64,000 bases of DNA from assembly GCF_008386585.1 (NCBI RefSeq), contig NZ_VUOB01000015.1, positions 1 through 64,000 of the forward strand, written 5' to 3'. This stretch comes from Solihabitans fulvus. GTDB lineage: Bacteria > Actinomycetota > Actinomycetes > Mycobacteriales > Pseudonocardiaceae. A program made the translations under genes and the position numbers. Positions 16,992 through 25,191 of this stretch are shown piece by piece (positions within the stretch are counted from its first letter, which is position 1; every line of letters starts with the position of its first letter). The notes below the pieces were generated by a model, which was not told where the DNA came from, did not search any database, and saw only the letters and a program-made list of their open reading frames with translations.

Positions 16992-18140
16992 ATGGCTGGG
17001 GAGCGCGGTGAGTTGAGGCCTGCCCTGGCATCGGCGACCACCCTCGCCCGCGCGACCGGCAGCTGCCTGATCGTCTACAGCTATCTGTGGGGGCTCTGGC
17101 CCGACCGACACGCCACGCGCTTCCCGCCGGTCGACCTCGTCAGGGAGTGGGTGAACCGCCCGCTCGGCATCGGCGAGGACTTCGGCATGCTCGGCGTGAT
17201 GCTGCTGCTGCTCGCCAGCGGCTTCTCCGCCGTGTCGGGGACGGCGGCGCCGCGCGAGGTCCTTGGCCGCCTGGTGCGGATCTATCTGCCCCTGCTGGTG
17301 GTCGCGCCGGTGGCGGCCGGGCTGTTCCGGCTCGGCGCCGACATCCTGATCAACCCGCCGGACGGGCATCCCGGCTCGCTGGCCGCGGTGCGTGAACTCA
17401 GCCTGGTCAGCCAGGCGGTGCCGGGTTCGGTGCCGCTGGTCACGCTCGGCTGGGTGATCGGGCTCGAACTGCTCGCGGGGCTGACCGGCGCCGCGATCAT
17501 CCGGCTGCCCGCCGCCGCTCTCGCCGTGCCGGCGACGCAGCTGCTCGCGGTCGCCGGAGTGTTGCTGCTCGGCGGCCCGCCGCCGCAGCTCGCGCTGGCA
17601 CTCACCCTGTTCCCGATGGCCGTGCTCGGGCAACTGCTCGGCTGTCGAAGCCGGCAGTGGCTGCCCGGCTGGGCGGTCGCGGCGTTCGGGATCGTGGTCT
17701 GGGTGCTGCTCGCCGGGTCCGACCGCACGCATCCGCAGCTGCACAACTGGTGGTACCCGCTGGCCGCCTGCTACGCGACCCTGTTCTTCCTGCTGACCCT
17801 CCGGGTGGCCGGCCCGCTCTCGGCGCACCCGGTCACCTCGTGGCTGGCCAGCCGGAGCCGGTGGCTGCTGGTACTGGTCGGCGTGGTCGGCTGGACCACC
17901 CTCGGGCTCGCGCGGCACGCGCTGCCGTTCGCGCCAGCCGCCGCCGTCGCGACGCTCGTCACCCTGCTCGCCGCCGAGGTCGGTCATCGCGGCGCCACGC
18001 TACTGACCGAGCGGCTGCCGGCACCGAGATCTTCTGTCGATTCATCGGGAATCCCATCGACAGATGGATCCCTCGATGAATCGAACAGCGCGCACGACCC
18101 GTCACGGAATCAACCGTCCGCGCTGCGGACTGATCGCTGA
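16992..18140 (+). CDS. Degenerate acyltransferase-3-like membrane protein
   Basis: A 382-residue protein with about ten helices in the arrangement of the acyltransferase 3 family (LLLLASGFSAVSG, RLVRIYLPLLV). The conserved His near the N-terminal helix is missing: the corresponding segment reads ATGSCLIVYSYLWG. This suggests a non-catalytic or altered family member. The last about 50 residues are polar and Ser-rich. DNA at 18033-18075 encoding this tail contains inverted repeats (CTGTCGAT/ATCGACAG). The gene ends 14 bp before the next start, so coupling to the SHOCT-like protein gene is likely. Confidence 0.72.
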   Translation: MAGERGELRPALASATTLARATGSCLIVYSYLWGLWPDRHATRFPPVDLVREWVNRPLGIGEDFGMLGVMLLLLASGFSAVSGTAAPREVLGRLVRIYLPLLVVAPVAAGLFRLGADILINPPDGHPGSLAAVRELSLVSQAVPGSVPLVTLGWVIGLELLAGLTGAAIIRLPAAALAVPATQLLAVAGVLLLGGPPPQLALALTLFPMAVLGQLLGCRSRQWLPGWAVAAFGIVVWVLLAGSDRTHPQLHNWWYPLAACYATLFFLLTLRVAGPLSAHPVTSWLASRSRWLLVLVGVVGWTTLGLARHALPFAPAAAVATLVTLLAAEVGHRGATLLTERLPAPRSSVDSSGIPSTDGSLDESNSAHDPSRNQPSALRTDR

Positions 18141-18154
18141 GAAGGGCGGCCGCA

Positions 18155-19282
18155 ATGGCCTGGCAGGACGAGCTCAAGGCTCTGGACGATTCGCTGGCCT
18201 CGGGGAGCATCTCCGGCGACCAGTACCGAGTGCTGCGCGACGACGTCCTCGCGAGGGCGTCAGGGGGCGCCCCGGCCGCGCCGCCGCCCGCAGGCGGCGC
18301 ACCCGCGCGCTGGGAGTCGTCGAACCCTGCCAACGCCACGCCCAACACCGGCTCGGACGCCGACCGGACGCAGGTCGTCAGCAGACAGTCCGAGGCGGAG
18401 CAGACCATGGTCGTGTCGGGCGTCCCGACCTTCCCACCGCGCCCGAACCAGCCGCCGCAGCAGCAGCCGCCGCAGCAGTTCTCCCAGTACCAGCAACAAC
18501 AGCCGTACCAGCAGCAGCAACAACAGCCGCAGCAGCAGGGCGGTGCGCCAACCACCCCGCCGTGGGGTGACCCGGCGGCCTTCCAGCAGGGCATGTCGCA
18601 GTGGCAGTCGCAGGCCAAGCAGGGGCCCGAGGTGTTCGCGGCAGGCGGCGGCAAGAAGTCCGGCAAGTGGGTCGGCGTGCTCGTCGCCGTCATCGTCCTC
18701 GCGCTGATCGGCGGCGGGGTGTGGTGGTTCGGCTTCCGCCAGAGCGGCACGACCACCGCGCAGTCGTCGAACTCGTCCTCGCAGAGTCCCAGCAGTGGCA
18801 ACAACACTCAGGGCTTCAGCGCCGACTCGCTGCCGACCCCGCAGGGCGACGCGAGCCCGGACAACGGTCAGCATCCCATCGACGAGGCCAAGCGCCTCAA
18901 ACTGATCACGGCGAACGACGGCAAGGCCACCGACCAGTTCGGTGTGCAGACCATGGTCTACAAGCTCGCCAGCAAGAACGGCCTCGGGCTGGCCGCGTCC
19001 GCCTTCGTCACCAAGGACAAGGACACCGCGAAGCAGCTCGCCGCCCAGTTGGTCACCAACCAGAAGCAGGCCTCGATGGTCGACGGCGACCGGGGCGACG
19101 CTCCTGCCTCGGTGTCGGTGATGAAGATCGTGCAGCCCAACCAGGTGCTGTACCGGGCCACCTACACCTCCGGCGCGGCCACCATCCGCGTCGCGGCGTC
19201 CGGCGCGGGCACCGAGCAGGACGTGGCCAAGCAGTTCCAGCAGTATCTGGCGAAGGTTCTCCAGACCGCGCCGGTCGGCTGA
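18155..19282 (+). CDS. SHOCT-like, Q-rich single-pass membrane protein with ADRTQVV motifs
   Basis: A 375-residue protein. It has an N-terminal SHOCT-like helix pair (MAWQDELKALDDSLASG and ISGDQYRVLRDDVLA, 1-34) and a linker with two copies of a short motif (DADRTQVVS and EAEQTMVVS, about 68-88). A Gln/Pro-rich stretch (about 95-130) and a QGPEVF box lead to one membrane helix (about 170-192). An extracytoplasmic domain (about 193-375) ends in LYRATYTSGAATIRV. The N-in topology puts the TQVV motifs in the cytoplasm, where Ser/Thr kinases act. No kinase is encoded nearby. Its architecture is repeated in the next gene. Confidence 0.75.
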   Translation: MAWQDELKALDDSLASGSISGDQYRVLRDDVLARASGGAPAAPPPAGGAPARWESSNPANATPNTGSDADRTQVVSRQSEAEQTMVVSGVPTFPPRPNQPPQQQPPQQFSQYQQQQPYQQQQQQPQQQGGAPTTPPWGDPAAFQQGMSQWQSQAKQGPEVFAAGGGKKSGKWVGVLVAVIVLALIGGGVWWFGFRQSGTTTAQSSNSSSQSPSSGNNTQGFSADSLPTPQGDASPDNGQHPIDEAKRLKLITANDGKATDQFGVQTMVYKLASKNGLGLAASAFVTKDKDTAKQLAAQLVTNQKQASMVDGDRGDAPASVSVMKIVQPNQVLYRATYTSGAATIRVAASGAGTEQDVAKQFQQYLAKVLQTAPVG

Positions 19283-19459
19283 CCGAAACCGCGGCCGTGC
19301 ACAGGTAGCGATCGCCGGCCTCTGCACGATTGTCACAGGAAGCGGGCCGGAGTCCTCGGTCCGCCACAACGACCTTGTTTCGGCCGGACGATGCCGTGTG
19401 CCGGCGATCAGGTGCTTCAGCGACAATGACACCCGCTGGAGCGATACGGGAGGGGCCGG

Positions 19460-20665
19460 ATGTCCTGGCAGGAAGAGCTGCAACAGCTCGACAGCGCGCT
19501 CGCTGAGGGGCGCATCTCAGCCGACGACTACCGACGTCGTCGGGACGAGGTGTTGGCGCAGGCGAGCGCGGCGCAACCGGCCGCACCGGCGCAGCCGCCG
19601 TCAGGGCCGTTCCCGCCGCCGTTCCGCTGGGCGCCGCCGACCCCGGACTCGACCCAGGTGATGCCGACGATCAAGGATTCGCCCGGCTCGGCCGAGGCGG
19701 ACCGCACCCAGGTCGTGCCGAACGCCGGCCCCGCCGCGCGCCCGGCAGGGGGGCAGGAGGCCGACCGCACGCAGGTGGTGTCCTCGTCGGCCGGCCAGGC
19801 CGCGCACGCGGGCGGCCAGCAGGAGGCTGACCGCACGCAGGTCGTGTCCAGCCCCGGGCAGCAGCAGCAGCAGCAGTACCCGGCGCAGGCATATGGCCAG
19901 CCGAGCCAGCCCGGCTGGCAACAGCAGCAGCAGGACGTCGCCCCGCCGTGGGCCGGCACCGACATGCCGGCGCTGGACACCTCGTGGGGCATGCGGCAGG
20001 GGCCGGAGGTGTTCGACGACAAGCCTGGCGGCAACAAGGCCGGCAAGGTCATCGGCATCGTGCTCGCCATCGTGGTGCTCGCCGGCCTGGGCTTCGGCGG
20101 CTACATGTTGTGGGGAAAGGGATCCGGCGGCGGCGACGTGGCCGCGTCCACCACGACCACGACCACGACGAAGACCACGCCGCCGAAGCCCAAGGTGCCG
20201 CCCGGCCCGTTCGTCGAGGTCCCCGGCGGCACCTCGCAGTTCAACGCGGTTTCCATCGCCAACGCGCTCCAGGCCAAGGTGCCGACCCTGGAGGAGGCGA
20301 CGCTGCTCCAGAACAACGGCGTCACCGAGGTGCGGTTCGTGCTCAGCCAGGACACCGACCTCAACCAGGGGATCTGGGGGTTCGTGCCGAGCACTGGGAC
20401 GGACCCGGCCGCCGTGCTGAACGCCATCGACCAGCTCTACAACTCCGCCAAGTACCAGCTGCTCCCCGGCGGCCCACCCAACGTGCTGGTCAGGTACCTG
20501 CCCGCGTCCGACCACAACAAGACGCCGACCTACCGCGCGCACTACGTGACCGGCGGGATGGTGATCCGCGTCGAGGCGTACGGGACCGACGACGCGACGG
20601 CCAAGGCGGCGTTCGACGCGCTGTTGAAGCGCGAGACGGACAAGTTCGCGCCCGGCGCGCGCTGA
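19460..20665 (+). CDS. SHOCT-like, Q-rich membrane protein with four TQV motifs (paralogue)
   Basis: A 401-residue paralogue of the preceding protein. The SHOCT-like head is MSWQEELQQLDSALAEG with ISADDYRRRRDEVLAQ (1-34). The linker has DSTQVMPT and three near-identical EADRTQVV copies (about 63-131). Gln runs, a QGPEVF box (about 180), one membrane helix (about 193-215) and a poly-Thr/Pro stalk (about 228-250) follow. The extracytoplasmic domain contains TPTYRAHYVTGGMVIRVEAYG. Repeated identical motifs around a Thr suggest phosphorylation or FHA-domain binding, by analogy with mycobacterial kinase substrates; that is inference. A hairpin terminator follows at 20679. Confidence 0.75.
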   Translation: MSWQEELQQLDSALAEGRISADDYRRRRDEVLAQASAAQPAAPAQPPSGPFPPPFRWAPPTPDSTQVMPTIKDSPGSAEADRTQVVPNAGPAARPAGGQEADRTQVVSSSAGQAAHAGGQQEADRTQVVSSPGQQQQQQYPAQAYGQPSQPGWQQQQQDVAPPWAGTDMPALDTSWGMRQGPEVFDDKPGGNKAGKVIGIVLAIVVLAGLGFGGYMLWGKGSGGGDVAASTTTTTTTKTTPPKPKVPPGPFVEVPGGTSQFNAVSIANALQAKVPTLEEATLLQNNGVTEVRFVLSQDTDLNQGIWGFVPSTGTDPAAVLNAIDQLYNSAKYQLLPGGPPNVLVRYLPASDHNKTPTYRAHYVTGGMVIRVEAYGTDDATAKAAFDALLKRETDKFAPGAR

Positions 20666-20678
20666 GCCGACCCGGCCG

Positions 20679-20710
20679 CCGGGTGGCCCCGCCTCGCGGG
20701 GACCACCCGG
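20679..20710. terminator. Bidirectional terminator between convergent genes
   Basis: CCGGGTGG (20679-20686) pairs with CCACCCGG (20703-20710), with an inner CCCCGC/GCGGGG stem and one bulged A. It lies between the convergent membrane-protein and glycosyltransferase genes and can serve both. Confidence 0.7.
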
Positions 20711-20750
20711 TGCCGGCCGCGTTTCCGTGTGCCGACAACGCTTCCAGGCG

Positions 20751-22709
20751 CTAACGCTGGGGCGCGACTCCGCACGCGGCCAGGATCTCGTCGACCTCGC
20801 CGTCGAAGGCGCGGTGTGAGAACCAGGTCCCTGCAATGGTCAGCAGCTCCTGCTGGACGTCGGTCCACAGCGCGTCGTCGGACAGCAGCGCGCCGACCCG
20901 CTCGACGAACTCGACCGGGGACTGCGCCACCAGGTGCTTGGCGAGGGCGCCCAGGCGCAACCCCTCCGCGCCGACCGGCGTCGTGACGAACGGCAGGCCC
21001 GCCGCCATGGAGTCGAGGAACTTCAGCTTCACGCCGGCGCCGAACCGCATCGGCACGACCTGCACCCGGTACTTCGCGAGCCACCAACCGGGATTGGGCA
21101 CCCGGCCGACGATCTCGATCCGATCGGAGGCCAGGGCCCTGACCGCCTTGGTCGGGTCCGCGCCGACAATGCTCAGCCGCAGATCGGGATGGGCGGCGAC
21201 CAGGTCTGGCAGCACCCCGTCGGCCAGCTCAAGCACGGCCAGCTCGTTGGGGCTGCCGGCGCCGCCCATGAACCCGCCGAAGAACGCGAGCCCCGCCCTG
21301 CCCTCGACGCCGGGCACGAGCGCGGGCACCTCGACGGGGTAGCCGGCGACGAGGATCTCCGAGTCCGGCGCGATCCTCCTCGCCCACTCGGCCTCCTCCT
21401 CGGTGACGCACACGCCGACGTGCGACCAGCGGAACGCGTCCTCCTCGACCTTCCGCTGCCGGACGGCCTCGCGCTCAAGTTCCGCGCGCCGCCTCGGGTT
21501 CGTCTCCTCGGCGGCGAACTGCTCGCAGCGGCGGTGGAACAGCGACTCGGAGTCGTAGACCAGGACGGCCTGCGGCTGGTTCTGCTCGACGGCCTCGGCG
21601 ATCCACTGCCAGTTGTGCGGCCGCATCACGATCACCACGTCGTACAGGCCGGCGCGTTCGCGCAGCACCTGGAACGGATTGTCGTGCCGCCACACCACTT
21701 CGACGCCCTTGGCGAGCAGGGCAGGCGCGTACTCGGTGGCGCGCTGCCAGTCCCTGGCCAGGAAGGTGACGCGGCGGTTCGGCGCGATCAGCGACTCCAA
21801 CAGGCGCTGGGTGCGCGGGTCGCCGCTGCCCCGGTCGGCGTTGGGCACCCGGTCGTCCACCACCAGGATCCGCTCGTCGACCAGCACGTCCCGCGCCGCG
21901 TAGAACCGGTGCGGCAGCTTGTCGCGCGCCGGCAGCGCAGGCCGGCCGGCCAGGCCGGCACCCCAGCGGCGGAGGAACGTGCTGTGGTTGAGCTCCATCA
22001 GCTCGCGGGCGGTGTCCGAGCCGGAGGACCCGTGCCGTTGGTGCATGACCTCGCTGCGCGGATCCACCCGCACGGCGAAACCGGCCGCACGCAGCGCGAA
22101 CGCCAGGTCGACGTCCTCGAAGTAGGCGGTGTCGTACTCCGTGGCGAAACCGGCGACCTGGTTGAAGGTCCGCCGCCGCACCAGCAGGCACGCCGCCGAC
22201 GCGTAGTCGACGTCGTGCGCGAACAGCGTGTCGTCGGCGCCGAGCGGCGCGCCGTCGCCCCAGGCGCGGCACCAGCCGTCCGCGCCGACGACCGAACCGA
22301 ACTCCTGGACCTCGCCGTCCTCGCCGCGCAGCACCGGCGCGACCGCGGCGACCCGCTCCTCGCGATCGAGGGTGTCGACGAGCGGTTCGAGCCAGTACGG
22401 CCCGACCTCGACGTCGGCGTTGAGGAAGCACAGGTAGGGCGCGCGGGCGTCCAGCGCGCCGAAGTTGGACCCCGCGCCGAAGCCGACGTTGCGGCCGAGC
22501 ACGTGTCCCCGGCCGCCGCGCAGGTGGTCGCCGACCCAGCGGTCGGTGCCGTCCTCGGAGCCGCTGTCCACCACGATGACCTCGTGCGGCACGCGGGTGT
22601 GCTCGGCGACCAGGCGCAGGCACCGGTTGAGCATGGTGCGGCCCCCGTAGGAGACCAGCACGATCGAGACCTTCGGCGCGACGGGCTGCCGAGGAGCCTG
22701 GCCGCTCAC
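20751..22709 (-). CDS. Two-domain glycosyltransferase (GT2 N-terminal, GT4-like C-terminal)
   Basis: A 652-residue protein. The N-terminal GT-A domain (about 12-260) has VSIVLVSYGGRTML, IVVDSGSEDGT, GRNVGFGAGSNFGAL and the metal-binding-type FLNADVEV motif. A C-terminal GT-B-like domain (about 310-650) has VEVVWRHDNPFQ, a GGFMGGAGSPNELAVLEL segment and the LDSMAAGLPFVTTPVGAEGL donor-binding motif. Two catalytic domains suggest it adds two sugars in sequence to a surface glycan. It begins at GTG 22709, overlapping the stop of the pyruvyl transferase gene by 4 bp (GTGA). Confidence 0.87.
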   Translation of the reverse strand: MSGQAPRQPVAPKVSIVLVSYGGRTMLNRCLRLVAEHTRVPHEVIVVDSGSEDGTDRWVGDHLRGGRGHVLGRNVGFGAGSNFGALDARAPYLCFLNADVEVGPYWLEPLVDTLDREERVAAVAPVLRGEDGEVQEFGSVVGADGWCRAWGDGAPLGADDTLFAHDVDYASAACLLVRRRTFNQVAGFATEYDTAYFEDVDLAFALRAAGFAVRVDPRSEVMHQRHGSSGSDTARELMELNHSTFLRRWGAGLAGRPALPARDKLPHRFYAARDVLVDERILVVDDRVPNADRGSGDPRTQRLLESLIAPNRRVTFLARDWQRATEYAPALLAKGVEVVWRHDNPFQVLRERAGLYDVVIVMRPHNWQWIAEAVEQNQPQAVLVYDSESLFHRRCEQFAAEETNPRRRAELEREAVRQRKVEEDAFRWSHVGVCVTEEEAEWARRIAPDSEILVAGYPVEVPALVPGVEGRAGLAFFGGFMGGAGSPNELAVLELADGVLPDLVAAHPDLRLSIVGADPTKAVRALASDRIEIVGRVPNPGWWLAKYRVQVVPMRFGAGVKLKFLDSMAAGLPFVTTPVGAEGLRLGALAKHLVAQSPVEFVERVGALLSDDALWTDVQQELLTIAGTWFSHRAFDGEVDEILAACGVAPQR

Positions 22710-24232
22710 GAGTCCGACCGCCTGATCTTGCCGTAGGCGGAGCGCAGCGGCTCGCTCCAGCGCACCAGCTTGGTGTCCTGCAACGCCTGGTACTCGCCCG
22801 CGTCGTGCCGGAGCCTGGCCAGCTCGACGACCATCTTGTCGTGCGCGGCCCGCAGCTGGTCGCGCTCGACCCTGAGCTGTTCGCGTTCCGCGCGCAGCTG
22901 GTCCTGTTCGGCGCGCAGCTCCTCGTTCCGGTCGACGAGCACGAGGCGCTCGACCGCCTGGCGCTGGCGGGTCCGCTGGTAGGCCTGGCGCAGCAGGCGG
23001 CTCTGCCTGGTGAGTTCCGCGATCCGCGCGGCGGGGTCCCCGCCGCGCTCCTGCCACGAGCGGAACGCGATCTCGGCGACCCGGTCGAAGTGCTCGTCGA
23101 TCTGCCGTTGCAGCTCGGGCAGGCCGGCCCGGTCGGGCGGCCGGCTGAACGCGACCCTGATGGCGTTGCTGACCGTGTCGCCGTCGACGCCGCGCTGGTC
23201 CGGCGCGCCGAGAGTCTCAGCGAGCGCGCGGAGCTTGCTCTGGTCGAACAGGTCGAGGATCACCCAGGGCTTGCCGTAGACGTAGGCGGCGATGGTGGCG
23301 TGGAAGCTCATCGCGATGACGCCGCAGGAGCCCCACAGCGCGGCCAGGATGTCCTCGGGCGGCAGGCCGCCGGGCAGCCGGTACACCGTGCGGCCGGACA
23401 GTTGCTTCTGGAGGGCGTCGGCGAACAGGTCGTCGCCGTGGCACGGCCCGGTCTCCAGCAGCACGATGTCGGCCTGGACGGTCCCGTCCTGCGCCCACTC
23501 CAGGATCCTGGCCAGTTCGCCCGCCTGCGGCACGGCGGACCGGTTGGCCTGGACGATCAGCGCGGGGCGGTCGCTGGGGTACCACTCCATGAACTTCAGG
23601 TAGCGCAGCCGTTCCTCGAGCAGCTCGGGCGCGACGAGCCGGTCGAGCAGGAAGCCGAGGTCGGGCACGATCGCGACGTCACGTTCCACGCCGCACGCGC
23701 GCAGCCGCTCGAGCGACAGCGGGTCGCGGACGGCGACGTACTCGCGTCGGGTCACCGCGTCGTTGATCATGCCGGCCTGTTCCGGGCTCGGCACGAACGG
23801 GATGCCGACGGCGTTCCAGACGACCGGGTGGGTCTGCTCGAAGTCGGCGCCGAGACCGTCCACGAAGAACCGGCTCGGCGCGCGGCTCGCGAGTTGCTCC
23901 GGGGTGGCCTCGTAGGCGGACGCGAGCAGCTCGTCCTTGAAGTGGATGATCTCGCCGCCGCCGATCAGGGTGAGGTCGGCTGCCTCGGACAGCTCCTCGG
24001 CCCGCAGCGGGCTCCAGTCGCCGAGGGACTCGGCCACGTAGCCGCCGTCCATGCGGCACGGGTGTTCGGATCCGTAGGGCGAGAACGGGCGCACCCGCCA
24101 TCCGTCCAGGCGACTGAGGATCTCCTGTTCGGTCACCCTGGGAAACAGGTGGTCCCCGAAATTGTCGAGATCGAACGTCCCCCACACCGCGATCGTGCCG
24201 ACCGGGCGCCCGCTGTCCTGACTGCGACTCAC
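22706..24232 (-). CDS. Polysaccharide pyruvyl transferase family protein
   Basis: A 508-residue protein. The catalytic domain (about 10-370) has the family start VWGTFDLDNFGDHLFP, LIGGGEIIHF and the C-terminal SFHATIAAYVYGKPWVIL motif. A heptad-repeat coiled coil (about 430-475; repeated QLRAE/ERDQLR units) follows. These enzymes transfer pyruvate from phosphoenolpyruvate to sugars of cell-wall polymers; some relatives have other acceptors. It is translationally coupled to the two-domain glycosyltransferase, which supports a surface-glycan role. The coiled coil may mediate assembly. Confidence 0.85.
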   Translation of the reverse strand: MSRSQDSGRPVGTIAVWGTFDLDNFGDHLFPRVTEQEILSRLDGWRVRPFSPYGSEHPCRMDGGYVAESLGDWSPLRAEELSEAADLTLIGGGEIIHFKDELLASAYEATPEQLASRAPSRFFVDGLGADFEQTHPVVWNAVGIPFVPSPEQAGMINDAVTRREYVAVRDPLSLERLRACGVERDVAIVPDLGFLLDRLVAPELLEERLRYLKFMEWYPSDRPALIVQANRSAVPQAGELARILEWAQDGTVQADIVLLETGPCHGDDLFADALQKQLSGRTVYRLPGGLPPEDILAALWGSCGVIAMSFHATIAAYVYGKPWVILDLFDQSKLRALAETLGAPDQRGVDGDTVSNAIRVAFSRPPDRAGLPELQRQIDEHFDRVAEIAFRSWQERGGDPAARIAELTRQSRLLRQAYQRTRQRQAVERLVLVDRNEELRAEQDQLRAEREQLRVERDQLRAAHDKMVVELARLRHDAGEYQALQDTKLVRWSEPLRSAYGKIRRSDS

Positions 24233-24543
24233 AGGTGGTGACTGTAGCCGGGCGCTCGGCCCGCGAACGCCGATATGCGGTCGTCGGGCCCCGCTCCGCC
24301 GCCGGGGCGATCAGGGTCCTCGGCCGGGGTCGCCGGCGGGGTCTCCTGCCGGGCCCCCTCGGCAGGGTCCGCCGTGCCCGGACGGTCCAACGTCATGCCC
24401 GGACGGTCCAGCAGGCGGCCCGTCCCGCGCCGGATCCGGCGCGGATATGGCGCGAATCACAGTGGCAACCGCGCGTCGGTTTCACACGTCTTTCTATGGC
24501 AGCGAGTCACCCGGGTGGCCCACGCCGCCCGCAGGAGGAAACG
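24233..24543. other. Intergenic region with a duplicated 15-bp sequence
   Basis: No convincing gene. TGCCCGGACGGTCCA occurs twice (24375-24389 and 24396-24410). The upstream part carries the unmarked promoter of the pyruvyl transferase gene, and AGGAGG at 24534-24539 belongs to the small gene that follows. Confidence 0.5.
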
Positions 24544-24654
24544 ATGTGGTTGCAGGTGTCGCTGGTCGCTTTGGGCGGTGTCGCCTTTGTGGCCAGACTG
24601 ACGAGGTTGCTCCGATCCGCCCCGCGAAAGGCACCCGGCGACAGCGGTCACTGA
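24544..24654 (+). CDS. Very small membrane protein (36 aa)
   Basis: A 36-residue protein starting MWLQVSLVALGGVAFVARL, with one hydrophobic helix (about 2-17) and a basic, polar tail. An AGGAGG ribosome-binding site lies 5 bases before the ATG, one of the best in the window, which is the main reason for calling it. Function unknown. It stands alone, 114 bp before the next start on the same strand. Confidence 0.55.
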   Translation: MWLQVSLVALGGVAFVARLTRLLRSAPRKAPGDSGH

Positions 24655-24767
24655 AACTCCGGGTTAACGCACCATGTCTCACCCGAGTGGCCTAGTACTA
24701 ATGGCGGATTGTGCACCCAGAGTAAGATCTTGACCGATCGAGGGAACCTCATAAAGGCAGGTGAACC

Positions 24768-25142
24768 GTGGATCTCGCACTGAGCAAGGTCATCGAGCTG
24801 CGTGAGAGCGGGTTCCAGTTCCTCCACCTGCGGGATGAGGACGGACAGCTCGACCGAATCATGGGCTTTCGGCACCGCAGGGGCTTCATCGACTCGATCC
24901 TGTTCTGGTCCGAGACAGAGGCGCGCGCCGGACGGCTGCCCGCGGTCCGCGACTCGTCGAGGCCCGCCCAGGCCGTGTGGCTCTACGAGGGCCCGCTGGT
25001 CGAGGCCGTCGACCGACTGCTCGACCTGCCGGAGCCCGGCACGCGGCACGCTCCCAGCCTGATGAAGCGCACCGCGTCGGACCTCTCGGTCGTCACCACC
25101 CTGCCGTTCAGCCTGAAGCTGCCGCCCGGCGCGATCGCCTGA
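24768..25142 (+). CDS. Hypothetical protein, 124 aa
   Basis: A 124-residue soluble protein starting at GTG 24768, with AGGCAGGTG upstream. Recognisable features are an ELRESGFQFLHLRDEDGQLDRIMGFRHRRGFIDSI-type mixed helix/strand N terminus (described in part) and a WLYEGPLVEAVDRLLDLPEPG middle section. No motif identifies a function. Coding bias matches its neighbours, so it is a real gene. TTGACC at 24730 may belong to its promoter, although spacing to a -10 box is poor. Confidence 0.65.
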   Translation: MDLALSKVIELRESGFQFLHLRDEDGQLDRIMGFRHRRGFIDSILFWSETEARAGRLPAVRDSSRPAQAVWLYEGPLVEAVDRLLDLPEPGTRHAPSLMKRTASDLSVVTTLPFSLKLPPGAIA

Positions 25143-25191
25143 CGAGCTCCCCCGGCCCGGCCGCCGTTTCGTCTCGCTTCGGCGGGATTCC

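Noticed and set aside
18420..18560. CAG-rich microsatellite
   Set aside because: It is the Gln-rich linker of a protein, with codon use in frame.
14328..24232. Secondary-metabolite gene cluster
   Set aside because: There is no PKS, NRPS, terpene or RiPP core gene; the genes fit envelope modification.
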